From Polaromonas sp. (GTDB lineage Bacteria > Pseudomonadota > Gammaproteobacteria > Burkholderiales > Burkholderiaceae_C): DNA of 53,605 nucleotides. The DNA is taken from assembly GCA_025363315.1 (NCBI GenBank), contig JANYED010000036.1, forward strand, positions 1-53,605. The letters are read 5' to 3'. Each line of letters begins with the position of its first letter. Within the stretch, counting starts at the first letter, position 1. Shown here piece after piece: positions 39,595 through 51,101 of the stretch. A program made the translations under genes and the position numbers. The notes below the pieces were generated by a model. It made no database searches. It worked only from the letters and a program-made list of their open reading frames with translations, and was not told the origin of the DNA.

Positions 39595-40263
39595 TTAGCC
39601 CATGTAAGGCGCAGGGCTTGCCGCCTTGGACGGGCTGGGCAGCCATTTCAAATCTTGAAAGCCCCGGGTGATGTAGCCACCCTTTTCCCAGGCTGAGCCG
39701 GGGTAACCAAAGGCCGCGTAGGCCATGTCGTTGTCGTAAAGCGAGGTGACGCATTTGCTGCGTACCGCTGCAAAAAATGGTGTGGCCTCAACTGACTTGA
39801 CGGCTACAAGTTGCTTGGCTGCAGTGGCTGCAGCAAATGTTCCGCCAGCTGCCATGTTGAGGCTGGCGATACCTTCCCTGAGCATGCTGGCTGTTTTCGC
39901 GTCAGCTGCGCCTACATCAAGGTCCTTTGCCAAAAGCGCATAAACGGCGTCTGGCAGCTGCTTATGGGGGTACAACACACGGCCCATTTTCATCAACGCA
40001 GTACCTTCAGCGCCACTGAGCGTTTTGAGTTCTACCGCCCAAGCGCGGGACGGAGCAAATGCGGTTAGCACACTGCCAGCTGCCAACGTGCCTAACAGTA
40101 CGCCGCTGCCACGCAACAAACTGCGACGGGTCAAGGGCAAATCAAGTTTGGGCACTTCACCAGTGGTTTCATTACAGCCGCTGGTGTCAACTACTTTGGC
40201 TGCGGTGATGGGAATAATTTTCACGTTTGTCTCCTGTTGAAAAAAGCCGTCAAATCTTTTCAC
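39595..40263 (-). CDS. Twin-arginine small subunit of a GMC dehydrogenase (gluconate 2-dehydrogenase subunit 3-like)
   Basis: TRRSLLRGSGVLLGTLAAGSVLTAFAPSRAWA Tat signal; immediately upstream of the GMC gene; start uncertain. Confidence 0.8.
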   Translation of the reverse strand: MKRFDGFFQQETNVKIIPITAAKVVDTSGCNETTGEVPKLDLPLTRRSLLRGSGVLLGTLAAGSVLTAFAPSRAWAVELKTLSGAEGTALMKMGRVLYPHKQLPDAVYALLAKDLDVGAADAKTASMLREGIASLNMAAGGTFAAATAAKQLVAVKSVEATPFFAAVRSKCVTSLYDNDMAYAAFGYPGSAWEKGGYITRGFQDLKWLPSPSKAASPAPYMG

Positions 40264-40465
40264 CAGTTCACTTTAATCGCCGCCGCAATTTACAGGGTAA
40301 TAGGCGGTTAAATACCCAGCGCAAAATGACTCTCGGATGCTATCGCTTACCCTTAGAAAGCAATGTCACTGTACAGCTGCAGAAATTAGAGATCTGATTA
40401 CAGGCAAAGTAGAGCGAGCAGTCGAGTCGACAAGATGGCGGCTTTTGGCGCTGTTCAAATGGTTG

Positions 40466-42361
40466 TCAACGCGCGGCAGTGTTGGCCGATTTAACGATTT
40501 GTGACACTTCCTGAGCAACAGCTTTTGCGCCTGCATACGGCAGCGGCACGTAGGCAGCGCCCATGGCATCGGCCAGCGCACGCGCAGCAGCTTGCGGCTG
40601 GGGGGAAGTATCGAGCAGCAACGCGGTGATGCCAGCCTGGCGTAACTGACGCGCGGCGCTGGTGGCGTCTTCAGCGGCCTGGGTGCGACCGGCTGAGCCG
40701 TCTCGCGCAATGTTGCCCCGGCCATCGGTGAGCAACACGACAACCGGGGTTTCGCCCCGGCGGTGGATCTGCTCGGCCAACTCGCGGGCCGCATCAATGG
40801 CGGTGGCCAGCGGTGTACCGCCGCCGCCGGGCAGGCCGCCCAGGCTGCGTTTGGCGCGCGCCAGTGAGCGGGTGGGCGGCAGCAGCAACTCGGCGGTTGT
40901 GCCGCGAAAAGCCAGCACCGCCACGTGGTCGCGCCGTACGTAGCAGTCGGCCAAAAGCAGCTCGACCGCGCCTTTGGCTTCGGCCAGGCGGTTCAGTGCT
41001 GACGAGCCCGAGGCATCGACCACAAACAGCGTGGTGGTTTGCCCGACTTGCTTGAAACGGGTGACGTGAAAGTCTTCACGCCGGACGTGGATGCGTTTGC
41101 GTTTGTCGTCGTGTTTGGCGCTCGGCAAGGTGGAGTTTTGCCGTTCACTTTGAAGTTGCCTGAGTTTTTGCCACGGCGCGGCAGCGCGCAGGGTTTCAAT
41201 CACGTTCAGGCGTGCGCCTGCGCGCGGCTCGGCACGCCGCGCGCCCATCGGCCGGCCGCGGGTTTGGCTTTTTTGCACCGCGCCGGACCGGCCTGCTGCC
41301 TGTGCACGCGCCTTGACGGCCTGGCCGACTTTCAAGGCAGCCAACATGCCATCTGGGATGGCGGCTTGCGCCGCTTCAGTTACGCTTTCAGCAAGCGCGT
41401 CGCTGCGATTGTCTTGCTCGCGGTCGGGTGTCGAATCGTTGGGGGGCGGGTCGGGTTGATCCTGTGCGCTGTCTTGTTGTTTTTCGTTTCGTGTTTTGTC
41501 TTTTGGTTTGTCAGGCTGGTTTTTGGGCTGGGCCGCCTGCTTGTCGTCTTGCTCGTCTTGCTCGCCCGGCTCTTTCGGTTCTTGCGGCTGTTGTTCTTCG
41601 CTGTCCGCTTGTGCGGGCGGCAATTGGGTGGCTCGCGGCGCCAGCACCAGCCGGGCAGCCAGCGCGATATGGTCTTCGGTAACTTCCAGCAAGCCGTCGA
41701 GTGCCGCTGCGCAGCGCGCGGCTTTGACTGCAAAAATAGGCGCGCGTAGTGAGTACACACCCAGTGCCAAAGCGGCAGCGCACAGGGCTTGCACCATGTC
41801 ATCAGACACCGTGATGCGCGGCAAAAGTTCTCTGGCAAAGGCAATGTCCTTGGCGTGCCAGTCCGTGTCATCGTTGTCCGGCCCAGCGGCTTTAAGCCGC
41901 ACCAAAAATGCCAGCCGATCAAGCAGCGCGCTGGGCACCTGTTCGTCTTCGGCGATGCCTTCGTCGAGCGCGACTACGCCCAGCCGGGCAGGCAGTTTGA
42001 GCGCCAGGCCATCGCGCTGTATTGCGACTTCCTGCATGTCCAGCACGGCAGAAAGCCGCGCGGCGGTACCCGACGGTAGGCGCTCGGCCATGGCCAGCAG
42101 CACCACACCGCCATCAGCGTGGGCCAGCACGCCCTGCTGCGCGATGGGGCGGCCTGCGCTAAGCGTCGCGCCCAAATCAAGGCCGCCCAGCAGCGCCGTA
42201 TCGTTGATGTTGAGCGGTATGCGCCGCTGGGGCGTGCCTGCGGGGAGTAAGTTTTTAAGCAACGTGAGCCATTCGTCGCGTGGCTGACCAGCTGGTGCGC
42301 GCAAGGCAACGCCGCCCAAACCGCAGGGGTCGACAGCAAACAGCGCTGCGACCAGATTCAA
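40466..42361 (-). CDS. bchD: Magnesium chelatase subunit D
   Basis: AAA-like N-terminal part, acidic/proline-rich linker, VWA domain LFVVDASGSSALNRLAEAKGAVELLL. Confidence 0.95.
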   Translation of the reverse strand: MNLVAALFAVDPCGLGGVALRAPAGQPRDEWLTLLKNLLPAGTPQRRIPLNINDTALLGGLDLGATLSAGRPIAQQGVLAHADGGVVLLAMAERLPSGTAARLSAVLDMQEVAIQRDGLALKLPARLGVVALDEGIAEDEQVPSALLDRLAFLVRLKAAGPDNDDTDWHAKDIAFARELLPRITVSDDMVQALCAAALALGVYSLRAPIFAVKAARCAAALDGLLEVTEDHIALAARLVLAPRATQLPPAQADSEEQQPQEPKEPGEQDEQDDKQAAQPKNQPDKPKDKTRNEKQQDSAQDQPDPPPNDSTPDREQDNRSDALAESVTEAAQAAIPDGMLAALKVGQAVKARAQAAGRSGAVQKSQTRGRPMGARRAEPRAGARLNVIETLRAAAPWQKLRQLQSERQNSTLPSAKHDDKRKRIHVRREDFHVTRFKQVGQTTTLFVVDASGSSALNRLAEAKGAVELLLADCYVRRDHVAVLAFRGTTAELLLPPTRSLARAKRSLGGLPGGGGTPLATAIDAARELAEQIHRRGETPVVVLLTDGRGNIARDGSAGRTQAAEDATSAARQLRQAGITALLLDTSPQPQAAARALADAMGAAYVPLPYAGAKAVAQEVSQIVKSANTAAR

Positions 42362-42362
42362 G

Positions 42363-43379
42363 TCAGGCCCCCATCAGCTCAGCAACTGCGCGGTCAACCC
42401 GTACTGTTGAACCGGAGTCGTCCAGTGGGTTGCGGCGCAGGCGGTGGCGCAGTGCGGGGGCGGCAATGCGTTTGAAGTGCTCATCGGTAATGGCGGTGTC
42501 GCCTTGCAGTGCGGCGTAGGCACGTGCAGCGCGAATCAGCGTCAAATCGCCGCGCAGGCCATCAATGCCCAAAGCCAGACACAACTGCGCCGCGCGCTCT
42601 CTGGCAGCGTCGCTAATCTGCACAGCATTGAGCCCAGTACGGCCAGCAACAATGCGCTTGCGGGTTTTTTCGTCCTCTTTTTTCCACTGCTCGGTAAAGC
42701 TCGCAGAGTCTTTTTCAAATGCGTCGCGGCGCTTGACAACTTCAACCCGGCCCGCCAAATCAGTTGGCGTTTTTACTTCGACGGACAAACCAAAGCGATC
42801 CAGCAGCTGCGGCCGGAGCTCGCCTTCTTCCGGGTTGCCGCTGCCAACCAGCACAAAGCGTGCGGGGTGGCGAACGCTCAGGCCCTCGCGCTCGACAACA
42901 TTTTCACCCGAGGCAGCTACGTCAATCAACAGGTCGACCAAATGGTCTTCCAGCAAATTGACTTCATCAATGTACAAAAAACCGCGATTGGCACGCGCCA
43001 GGAGGCCGGGCTCGAAAGCCTTCACGCCTTGCGACAGGGCGCGCTCCAGGTCAAGTGCGCCAACCACGCGGTCTTCAGTGGCGCCCAGCGGCAGGTCGAC
43101 CACAGGAACGGTCATCAAATGACTTTTCACAGGTGTTTTTAGCGCCGGGGCACCGTCCGCCACAAAAGGATGCGCTGGGTCGCTGTTGTAAGGGCAGCCA
43201 ATAACGGCGCGCATTTTAGGGAGCAGCGCGGCCAGTGCGCGCACGGCGGTAGATTTTCCCGTGCCCCGATCACCGAACACCAGGATGCCGCCAATGGCTG
43301 GATCAACAGCGGCAATCAAAATCGCCAGCTTCATCTCATCTTGACCCACGATCGCAGAAAAAGGAAACGATATGGCCAT
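42363..43379 (-). CDS. bchI: Magnesium chelatase subunit I
   Basis: FPFSAIVGQDEMKLAILIAAVDPAIGGILVFGDRGTGKSTAVRALAALLP, GFLYIDEVNLLEDHLVDLLIDVAASGENVVEREGLSVRHPARFVLVGSGNPEEGELRPQLLDRF. Confidence 0.97.
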   Translation of the reverse strand: MAISFPFSAIVGQDEMKLAILIAAVDPAIGGILVFGDRGTGKSTAVRALAALLPKMRAVIGCPYNSDPAHPFVADGAPALKTPVKSHLMTVPVVDLPLGATEDRVVGALDLERALSQGVKAFEPGLLARANRGFLYIDEVNLLEDHLVDLLIDVAASGENVVEREGLSVRHPARFVLVGSGNPEEGELRPQLLDRFGLSVEVKTPTDLAGRVEVVKRRDAFEKDSASFTEQWKKEDEKTRKRIVAGRTGLNAVQISDAARERAAQLCLALGIDGLRGDLTLIRAARAYAALQGDTAITDEHFKRIAAPALRHRLRRNPLDDSGSTVRVDRAVAELMGA

Positions 43380-43412
43380 GTCGAGGATGAAGTGATTAAA
43401 GTCCTCCAACGC

Positions 43413-43439
43413 AAAACGCCTACATGATGTAGGCGTTTT
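43413..43439 (-). terminator. Stem-loop between tRNA-fMet and bchI, possible bidirectional terminator
   Basis: AAAACGCCTACATGATGTAGGCGTTTT near-perfect inverted repeat with A/T flanks. Confidence 0.7.
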
Positions 43440-43464
43440 GGTCTGATGTGGTTCATCAGAAATT

Positions 43465-43541
<77 letters not shown>

Positions 43542-43594
43542 GTATCTCATAAGTATAACCTACTTTGGCTTGCCCGGACCTGTTGAGCTTGGCC

Positions 43595-43993
43595 TTATTC
43601 AGATTTAGCTAATTCAGTAGCAGTGGCATCTACATCAGGGCGGTCTACCAGTTCAACCAGCGCCATCGGAGCGTTGTCGCCCACACGGAAACCCATTTTC
43701 AGAATGCGGGTGTAACCGCCTGGACGCGCCTTGTAACGCGGGCCAAGTTCAGCAAACAATTTGACAACCATGTCTCGGTCACGCAGACGGTCAAACGCCA
43801 AACGCTTGTTGGCCAGCGTCGGCGTCTTGGCCAGCGTGATCATGGGTTCTACCACGCGGCGCAGTTCCTTGGCCTTGGGCAAAGTTGTTTTGATGGCTTC
43901 GTGCTGCAGCAGCGAATTCATCATGTTGCGCAACATGGCGAGTCGGTGCTCGCTAGTGCGATTGAGTTTACGTAGTCCGTGTCCGTGGCGCAT
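43595..43993 (-). CDS. rplQ: 50S ribosomal protein L17
   Basis: [24 protein letters not shown]. Confidence 0.97.
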   Translation of the reverse strand: MRHGHGLRKLNRTSEHRLAMLRNMMNSLLQHEAIKTTLPKAKELRRVVEPMITLAKTPTLANKRLAFDRLRDRDMVVKLFAELGPRYKARPGGYTRILKMGFRVGDNAPMALVELVDRPDVDATATELAKSE

Positions 43994-44089
43994 GATGAGT
44001 TTCCTTTTAAATACTCTTTAATTTTAAGCAGCCGTATCAGGTACTGCCCTTTTGGTAATCTTCGTCATTCCTCGCGGAATGAGATTTCT

Positions 44090-45079
44090 CTAATGTTTAT
44101 CGAGGCCAGCAGGTGGCCAGCTCTCCAGGCGCATGCCGAGCGTCAAACCGCGCGACGCCAGCACTTCCTTAATCTCGTTGAGCGATTTACGGCCCAGGTT
44201 AGGTGTCTTGAGTAATTCGTTTTCACTGCGCTGGATCAGGTCACCAATGTAATAAATGTTTTCGGCTTTGAGGCAGTTGGCCGAGCGAACCGTCAACTCG
44301 AGCTCATCCACAGGACGCAACAAAATTGGGTCAAACTGCTGCGAACTGCGCTGTACCGGCGCATTAAAGTCGGGCAGCTCATTGCCTTCGAGCTGGGCGA
44401 AAACAGCCAATTGCTCAACCAAAATCTTGGCTGATGCACGAACCGCGTCTTCAGCCGTGACCGCGCCGTTGGTTTCAATTTCCAGAACCAGCTTATCGAG
44501 GTCAGTACGCTGCTCAACACGAGCACTCTCGACCGTGTAGCTCACGCGCTTGACAGGAGAGAACGAAGCGTCCAGCACAATACGGCCGATCGACTTGGTT
44601 GACTCATCGCCATATCGACGAATATTGCCGGGGACGTAGCCCCGACCATTTTCAACCTTGATCTGCATGTCAATTTTGCCGCCTTGCGACAAATTCACAA
44701 TCACGTGCTCAGGATTGATGATTTCGACATCGTGCGGGGTTTGAATGTCGGCGGCTGTAACTGGGCCAACGCCGTCCTTGCGCAAACTCAATGTCACTTC
44801 GTCACGGTTGTGAAGTTTGAAAACCACACCCTTGAGGTTCAACAAAATATTAACAACGTCTTCTTGCACGCCGTCAATTGACGAGTACTCGTGCAGCACG
44901 CCGGCGATCGTTACCTCGGTGGCGGCATGGCCAACCATGGACGACAACAAAACGCGACGCAAGGCATTACCCAGCGTGTGGCCGTAGCCACGCTCAAATG
45001 GCTCGAGCGTCACTTTCGCGCGGTTCGCGCTCAGTTGCTCCACGTTGATAGTTTTTGGTTTCAGTAAATTAGTCTGCAT
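44090..45079 (-). CDS. rpoA: RNA polymerase alpha subunit
   Basis: [28 protein letters not shown]; alpha-CTD. Confidence 0.98.
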   Translation of the reverse strand: MQTNLLKPKTINVEQLSANRAKVTLEPFERGYGHTLGNALRRVLLSSMVGHAATEVTIAGVLHEYSSIDGVQEDVVNILLNLKGVVFKLHNRDEVTLSLRKDGVGPVTAADIQTPHDVEIINPEHVIVNLSQGGKIDMQIKVENGRGYVPGNIRRYGDESTKSIGRIVLDASFSPVKRVSYTVESARVEQRTDLDKLVLEIETNGAVTAEDAVRASAKILVEQLAVFAQLEGNELPDFNAPVQRSSQQFDPILLRPVDELELTVRSANCLKAENIYYIGDLIQRSENELLKTPNLGRKSLNEIKEVLASRGLTLGMRLESWPPAGLDKH

Positions 45080-45156
45080 GCAATCTTCCTCTCAATACCC
45101 TCGGTTCGTTACACCGATAAGGCCGACGGCGTGAGATGCACGCCGCAGGAACGAAA

Positions 45157-45780
45157 TTAGCGTGAATACAACTCAACGATCAACGATTCGTTGACATCGG
45201 CTGCGAACTCGTCACGGTCGGGCACTTTCTTGAAAGTGCCTTCGCCTTTATCAATGCTCACGTCTACCCAAGATGGCATACCAACCTGGGTGGCTAGCTG
45301 TAAGGCTTCAGCAACACGAACCTGCTTCTTTGATTTGTCGCGCACAGAGATCACGTCGCCAGCCTTAACCATGTAAGACGGGATGTTTACCGACCCCCCG
45401 TTGACGACAATCGCCTTGTGTGACACCAACTGACGGGCTTCCGCGCGCGTTGAGCCGAACCCCATACGGTACACAACGTTGTCAAGACGGCACTCAAGGA
45501 TGAACAGCAGGTTTGCACCCGTATTGCCTTTACGACGATCAGCCTCCTCGAAATAACGGCGGAACTGCTTTTCCAGCACGCCGTACATGCGCTTGACTTT
45601 CTGCTTTTCACGCAATTGCAGACCGAAGTCTGACGTGCGGGTGCCAGAAGTCCGGCCATGCTGACCCGGCTTGGAGTCAAACTTGGCTTTGTCAGCGATA
45701 GCGCGGCGAGCGCTTTTTAAGAATAAGTCCGTACCTTCGCGGCGGGACAATTTGGCCTTGGGGCCCAGGTAACGTGCCAC
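45157..45780 (-). CDS. rpsD: 30S ribosomal protein S4
   Basis: [23 protein letters not shown]. Confidence 0.97.
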   Translation of the reverse strand: MARYLGPKAKLSRREGTDLFLKSARRAIADKAKFDSKPGQHGRTSGTRTSDFGLQLREKQKVKRMYGVLEKQFRRYFEEADRRKGNTGANLLFILECRLDNVVYRMGFGSTRAEARQLVSHKAIVVNGGSVNIPSYMVKAGDVISVRDKSKKQVRVAEALQLATQVGMPSWVDVSIDKGEGTFKKVPDRDEFAADVNESLIVELYSR

Positions 45781-45923
45781 TTGAATTTCCTTTTATCATC
45801 TGCTGCATTGTTGCAGGAGCCTTCAGCTTGAACTTTGCAGTTTTCGCTTAATGGCGGTGGGCTTTGGTAAAACGTTTTAGCGCTGTACCGCTTTATACAA
45901 GCGGTACAGCGCAAAACAGCGGA

Positions 45924-46328
45924 TTAAATACGGCGACGTTTTTGAGGGCGGCAACCGTTATGCGGCACCGGTGTCACGTCAGCAATCGAGTTGATGCGAA
46001 TGCCGAGCGCGCCGAGTGCGCGAACCGATGACTCACGGCCAGGACCTGGGCCCTTGATTTCAACATCCAAATTCTTGATGCCCTGCTCAATCGCAGCACG
46101 ACCAGCCACTTCTGAAGCCACCTGGGCTGCAAAAGGCGTCGACTTGCGTGAACCTTTGAAACCTTGACCACCAGATGATGCCCACGACAAAGCGTTGCCT
46201 TGACGATCTGTAATCATGATGATAGTGTTGTTGAACGATGCATGCACGTGTGCAATGCCATCGGCCACGTTCTTGCGAACTTTTTTGCGGACGCGCTGTG
46301 CAGCCGTGTTGTTTTGTGCTTTTGCCAT
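45924..46328 (-). CDS. rpsK: 30S ribosomal protein S11
   Basis: [28 protein letters not shown]. Confidence 0.97.
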   Translation of the reverse strand: MAKAQNNTAAQRVRKKVRKNVADGIAHVHASFNNTIIMITDRQGNALSWASSGGQGFKGSRKSTPFAAQVASEVAGRAAIEQGIKNLDVEIKGPGPGRESSVRALGALGIRINSIADVTPVPHNGCRPQKRRRI

Positions 46329-46349
46329 GTGTTTTTACCTATCTCTTGC

Positions 46350-46715
46350 TTATTTTTTCAGGGACGCTGCAGCCTTGCGCGGACCCTTACGGGTGCGGGC
46401 ATTGGTACGCGTACGCTGACCACGCATAGGCAAACCACGACGATGACGGAAACCGCGGTAACAACCAATGTCCATCAAACGCTTGATGTTCATCGTGGTT
46501 TCGCGACGCAAGTCACCTTCGATGGTGAAAAGAGCAATCTGATCACGGATTTTTTCTAGATCACCATCCGTCAGGTCTTTGACTTTTTTGGAATAGGCAA
46601 TCTTGCAGGCCTCGCAAATTTTGCGGGCGCGTGTGCGACCAATGCCAAAAATAGCGGTCAAGCCGATTTCAGCATGCTGCTGCGGCGGAATATTGATACC
46701 AGCGATACGAGCCAT
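46350..46715 (-). CDS. rpsM: 30S ribosomal protein S13
   Basis: [30 protein letters not shown]. Confidence 0.97.
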   Translation of the reverse strand: MARIAGINIPPQQHAEIGLTAIFGIGRTRARKICEACKIAYSKKVKDLTDGDLEKIRDQIALFTIEGDLRRETTMNIKRLMDIGCYRGFRHRRGLPMRGQRTRTNARTRKGPRKAAASLKK

Positions 46716-46739
46716 ATAAATCCTCTAAAACTCTTGAAA

Positions 46740-46853
46740 TCAGCCCTGACGCTGTTTGTGGCGTGGGTCTGTGCAGATCACGCGAACGACGCCCTTGCGA
46801 CGAATAACTTTGCAGTTGCGGCAAATTTTCTTGACCGAAGCTGAAACTTTCAT
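46740..46853 (-). CDS. rpmJ: 50S ribosomal protein L36
   Basis: [37 protein letters not shown] (translated by hand; not in the ORF track). Confidence 0.95.
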
Positions 46854-46881
46854 GTCTATTCTCCTAAAACTCTAATGTTGA

Positions 46882-48201
46882 CTAGCCACCCAGCGTGGTC
46901 TTGAAATTTGCTTTTTTGAGCAAAGACTCGTACTGCTGCGACATCATGTAATTCTGGACCTGGGCCATGAAATCCATGGTTACCACCACAATGATCATCA
47001 ACGATGTGCCACCAAAATAAAAAGGCACGTTGTATTTCAAAATCAAAAACTCAGGCAACAAACACACAAAGGTGATGTAGACCGCGCCTGCCAATGTTAA
47101 GCGCACCAAAATCTTGTCGATATACCGGGCGGTTTGGTCGCCTGGGCGAATGCCAGGAATAAACGCTCCGCTCTTTTTCAAATTGTCTGCGGTCTCGCGG
47201 CTGTTAAATACCAAGGCCGTGTAGAAAAAACAGAAGAACACAATCGCGCTGGCGTACAGCAAAACGTAAATTGGCTGGCCTGGCGTTAGGGTGCCTGCGA
47301 TATCTTTCAACCAACGCATGCTTTCGCCTGTGCTAAACCAACCCACAACAGTGGCCGGCAACAAAATAATCGATGAGGCAAAAATCGGTGGGATCACACC
47401 TGCCATATTCAACTTCAAAGGCAAGTGCGAAGATTGGCCGCCGTAAACCTTGTTGCCAACCTGACGTCTGGCATAGTTGACCAAGATTTTGCGCTGGCCT
47501 CGTTCAACAAACACGACAAAGTAAGTCACCAACACCACCACGCTGATGATGACAATTGCAACAAGGATACTCATTGCACCGGTGCGGATCAGTTCCAGCA
47601 ATCCGCCTACTGCGTTTGGTAGTCCAGCCGCAATACCAGCAAAAATCAATATTGAGATTCCATTACCCAAACCACGCTCGGTAATCTGCTCGCCCAACCA
47701 CATCAAAAACATCGTACCAGCGGTCAAACTAACGACAGCCGTCATTCGAAAGCCAAAACCAGGCACCAACACCAGCCCTGGCGAGCTCTCCAGCGCAACT
47801 GCAATGCCGATTGACTGAAATAAAGCCAAGCCCAGCGTGCCATAACGCGTGTACTGGGTAATCTTGCGGCGACCGCTTTCACCTTCTTTTTTAAGTTGCT
47901 CGAATGTCGGCAGGACATACGTAAGCAGCTGCATGATGATGGAAGCCGAAATGTAAGGCATGATGCCCAATGCAAACACCGTAAACCGCGACAACGCACC
48001 ACCAGAAAACATATTGAACAAATTCAATATGCCGCCCGATTGACCTTTGAACAACTCTTTCAACTGCCCAGGATCAATGCCTGGAACGGGGATGTGCGCG
48101 CCAATGCGGTACACCACCAATGCCAACAGTAAAAAGATCAGGCGATTGCGCAGATCACCGAACTTGCCGGTTTTTGCAATTTGAGCCGCGTGGGTTGCCA
48201 C
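46882..48201 (-). CDS. secY: Preprotein translocase SecY (probable GTG start)
   Basis: [39 protein letters not shown]. Confidence 0.95.
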   Translation of the reverse strand: MATHAAQIAKTGKFGDLRNRLIFLLLALVVYRIGAHIPVPGIDPGQLKELFKGQSGGILNLFNMFSGGALSRFTVFALGIMPYISASIIMQLLTYVLPTFEQLKKEGESGRRKITQYTRYGTLGLALFQSIGIAVALESSPGLVLVPGFGFRMTAVVSLTAGTMFLMWLGEQITERGLGNGISILIFAGIAAGLPNAVGGLLELIRTGAMSILVAIVIISVVVLVTYFVVFVERGQRKILVNYARRQVGNKVYGGQSSHLPLKLNMAGVIPPIFASSIILLPATVVGWFSTGESMRWLKDIAGTLTPGQPIYVLLYASAIVFFCFFYTALVFNSRETADNLKKSGAFIPGIRPGDQTARYIDKILVRLTLAGAVYITFVCLLPEFLILKYNVPFYFGGTSLMIIVVVTMDFMAQVQNYMMSQQYESLLKKANFKTTLGG

Positions 48202-48229
48202 TGACGAATCCGTTGATAGTTCTATGAAC

Positions 48230-48670
48230 TTAGACTGGAGCAGAAATCGAGCCACCAGCGGCTTCGATGATTGCCTTTGCACCAGCCGTCGCACCAATGC
48301 CGTTCAGCTTGACCGCTTTGGTCAAGGTACCGGACTGGATGACTTTGACATTCTTGGCCAACTGACCTATTAGGCCTGCGGTTTTTAATGCCAGCATGTC
48401 AACCTCAGGCAAGCCAAGCAATTCGAGCGCTGTCAAGCTAACTTCAGCATTAAACTTTAGCAGATGCGATTTGAAACCACGTTTTGGCAAGCGGCGATGC
48501 AAAGGCATTTGACCGCCTTCAAAGCCAACCTTGTGGTAGCCACCAGCGCGGGACTTTTGGCCTTTGTGACCACGACCCGCTGTTTTACCAATGCCCGAAC
48601 CAATACCACGACCCACACGGCGTTTGTAATGTTTGGCGCCTTCTCCAGGCTTGATTCCGTTCAATTCCAT
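48230..48670 (-). CDS. rplO: 50S ribosomal protein L15
   Basis: [28 protein letters not shown]. Confidence 0.97.
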   Translation of the reverse strand: MELNGIKPGEGAKHYKRRVGRGIGSGIGKTAGRGHKGQKSRAGGYHKVGFEGGQMPLHRRLPKRGFKSHLLKFNAEVSLTALELLGLPEVDMLALKTAGLIGQLAKNVKVIQSGTLTKAVKLNGIGATAGAKAIIEAAGGSISAPV

Positions 48671-48694
48671 TTTGAATTCCTAATGAGCCGGAGC

Positions 48695-48877
48695 TCAGAC
48701 AATCTTGACCAGATACGCGATCTTATTGATCATGCCGCGCACTGCGGGTGTGTCTTCTAACTCACTAACGCTATTGACACCGCGCAAACCCAAACCACGC
48801 ACAGTCGCACGGTGTGATTCTTTGGTGCCGATCGGACTGCGAATCAATTGGACTTTCAATTTATTTTCTGTCGTCAT
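48695..48877 (-). CDS. rpmD: 50S ribosomal protein L30
   Basis: [27 protein letters not shown]. Confidence 0.96.
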   Translation of the reverse strand: MTTENKLKVQLIRSPIGTKESHRATVRGLGLRGVNSVSELEDTPAVRGMINKIAYLVKIV

Positions 48878-48900
48878 TTTGTAATCCTCAAGCGTTCGCT

Positions 48901-49419
48901 TTAACCGAAAATTTCGTCGACCGACTTGCCACGTTTGGCTGCGATGTCAGACGCTGTCGTAGAATTGTTCAGTGCATCCAACGTGGCACGAACCATGTTG
49001 TACGGGTTGCTGGAACCATGGCTTTTGGCCACGATGTCCGTGATACCCATGACTTCGAAAACAGCGCGCATGGGGCCGCCAGCAATAATGCCGGTACCTT
49101 TGGCAGCTGGCATCATCATGACGTTTGCCGCACCCCAGTGACCCGACACTTTGTGGTGGATCGTGCCATTTTTCAATGACACTTTGTTCAAGTTACGGCG
49201 CGCTTCTTCCATGGCTTTTTGCACGGCTGCTGGCACTTCTTTTGATTTACCCTTGCCCATGCCAACACGGCCATCACCGTCACCAACCACCGTCAGTGCG
49301 GCGAAACCGAGAATACGGCCGCCCTTCACCACCTTGGTCACGCGGTTGACCGCGATCATTTTTTCCTTCAGACCATCGTCTGGAGCGTCGTTTGCTGATT
49401 TAGCTTGAAACTTGGCCAT
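48901..49419 (-). CDS. rpsE: 30S ribosomal protein S5
   Basis: [40 protein letters not shown]. Confidence 0.97.
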   Translation of the reverse strand: MAKFQAKSANDAPDDGLKEKMIAVNRVTKVVKGGRILGFAALTVVGDGDGRVGMGKGKSKEVPAAVQKAMEEARRNLNKVSLKNGTIHHKVSGHWGAANVMMMPAAKGTGIIAGGPMRAVFEVMGITDIVAKSHGSSNPYNMVRATLDALNNSTTASDIAAKRGKSVDEIFG

Positions 49420-49437
49420 ACGTCTATTCCGATCTTC

Positions 49438-49803
49438 TTAAAACTGCAGGCCAGCTTCGCGGGCTGCATCAGCCAGCGCTTTAACGCGGCCATGGTACGC
49501 AAAACCAGCACGGTCAAACGCAACTTTTTCTACGCCAGCGGCTTTTGCTTTTTCAGCAATACGCTTGCCAATGGCTTGCGCTGCAGCAACGTTGCCGCCC
49601 TTGCCCGAAGCGCCGATTTCCTTGCGGACTTCAACTTCAGCAGTTGAAGCGGCAGCCAGAATTTTGGAGCCGTCGCCAGAAATGACGCTGGCATAAATGT
49701 GCAGGTTGGTGCGATTTACCGTCAAACGGGCAACACCTTGAGTGGCGATGCGAATCCGGGTTTGACGTGAACGACGCAGGCGCTGCTCTTTTTTGGTCAA
49801 CAT
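49438..49803 (-). CDS. rplR: 50S ribosomal protein L18
   Basis: [29 protein letters not shown]. Confidence 0.96.
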   Translation of the reverse strand: MLTKKEQRLRRSRQTRIRIATQGVARLTVNRTNLHIYASVISGDGSKILAAASTAEVEVRKEIGASGKGGNVAAAQAIGKRIAEKAKAAGVEKVAFDRAGFAYHGRVKALADAAREAGLQF

Positions 49804-49814
49804 GATGCAGCCCC

Positions 49815-50348
49815 TTATTTCTTCTTGGTTTCTTTAATCGTGATCTTCTCGTCCACATAGCGGATGCCCTTGCCTTTGTAAGGCTCAGGTGGACGAACAG
49901 CACGAACTTCAGCAGCGATCTGGCCCACACGCTGGCGGTCAGAACCTCTGATCACGATTTCTGTGGGCGTTGGCGTTGCCACAGTGATACCCGCTGGCAT
50001 CACAAAATCAACAGGGTGCGAGTAGCCCACCGTCAAATTCAATTTGACGCCAGATGCTGCGGCTTTGTAGCCCACACCGACCAGGCTGAGCTTTTTCTCA
50101 AAGCCCTTGGTCACACCGACCACCATGTTATTCACCAGTTGGCGCATGGTGCCCGACATGGCATTGGCCTCGCGTGAATCATTGGCAGGGACAAAACTCA
50201 ATTTGCCAGCATCCTGCGTGATGGTGACGAGCGCGTTTTGAGCCAGAGCCAAAGCACCGAGAGCACCCTTGACATTGATCTGGTCTTGTTTGATGGCCAC
50301 ATCCACACCGGCTGGTACAGCCACTGGCATTTTTCCTACACGGGACAT
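49815..50348 (-). CDS. rplF: 50S ribosomal protein L6
   Basis: [33 protein letters not shown]. Confidence 0.97.
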   Translation of the reverse strand: MSRVGKMPVAVPAGVDVAIKQDQINVKGALGALALAQNALVTITQDAGKLSFVPANDSREANAMSGTMRQLVNNMVVGVTKGFEKKLSLVGVGYKAAASGVKLNLTVGYSHPVDFVMPAGITVATPTPTEIVIRGSDRQRVGQIAAEVRAVRPPEPYKGKGIRYVDEKITIKETKKK

Positions 50349-50372
50349 TTCAGTTACTCCTAAATGTCGCGA

Positions 50373-50768
50373 TTAAGCTACGTAGCAAAGCACTTCACCA
50401 CCGATACCGGTAGCGCGCGCTTTACGATCCGTCATGACACCCTGCGGCGTCGTGACAATTGCCACACCCAAGCCATTCATGACTTGAGGAATGGCGCCAT
50501 GGCCCTTGTAAACGCGAAGACCAGGACGGCTGACGCGCTCGATGCGCTCAATCACGGGCTTGCCAGCGTAATACTTCAGGGCGATTTCCAGTTGGGACTT
50601 GCCGTCGTCGAGCTTGACGGAGAAGCCATCAATGTAGCCCTCATCCTTCAAAACCTGCGCGATGGCAACTTTGACTTTTGACGATGGCACCTGAACAACG
50701 GCTTTTTCAACCATCTGTGCGTTCCGAATGCGTGTCAGCATGTCGGCGATAGGATCACTCATACTCAT
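50373..50768 (-). CDS. rpsH: 30S ribosomal protein S8
   Basis: [19 protein letters not shown]. Confidence 0.97.
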   Translation of the reverse strand: MSMSDPIADMLTRIRNAQMVEKAVVQVPSSKVKVAIAQVLKDEGYIDGFSVKLDDGKSQLEIALKYYAGKPVIERIERVSRPGLRVYKGHGAIPQVMNGLGVAIVTTPQGVMTDRKARATGIGGEVLCYVA

Positions 50769-50786
50769 TTTGCGGTTCTCCTATGC

Positions 50787-51092
50787 TTACCAGCTTGCCT
50801 TGGTGATACCAGGGATATCACCAGCAAATGCCAACTCACGAATTTTGGCGCGAGCCAGACCGAATTGACGGAACGTACCACGTGGACGACCCGTGATCGC
50901 ACAGCGATTGCGCTGGCGGGTAGGGTTGGCGTTGCGTGGCAACTTTTGTAACTCCAAACGGGCCAAAGCACGCTCTTCATCAGTACGCTTGAAGTCGTTA
51001 GACGTCTTTTTGAGTTCTGCGTGTTTCTTGGCAAACTTGGCGACCAACTTGTCGCGCTTGATTTCGCGTTGCAGCAATGCTTGTTTCGACAT
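50787..51092 (-). CDS. rpsN: 30S ribosomal protein S14
   Basis: [41 protein letters not shown]. Confidence 0.97.
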   Translation of the reverse strand: MSKQALLQREIKRDKLVAKFAKKHAELKKTSNDFKRTDEERALARLELQKLPRNANPTRQRNRCAITGRPRGTFRQFGLARAKIRELAFAGDIPGITKASW

Positions 51093-51101
51093 GCGAGAAC
51101 C

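Noticed and set aside
40366-40797. 143-aa minus-strand ORF overlapping the bchD 3' end
   Set aside because: Out-of-frame with the BchD VWA domain; no family signal
41426-41640. Repetitive Q/P/D/K-rich stretch inside bchD as a possible tandem repeat or CRISPR-like element
   Set aside because: This is the usual acidic/proline-rich linker of BchD; no regular repeat-spacer structure
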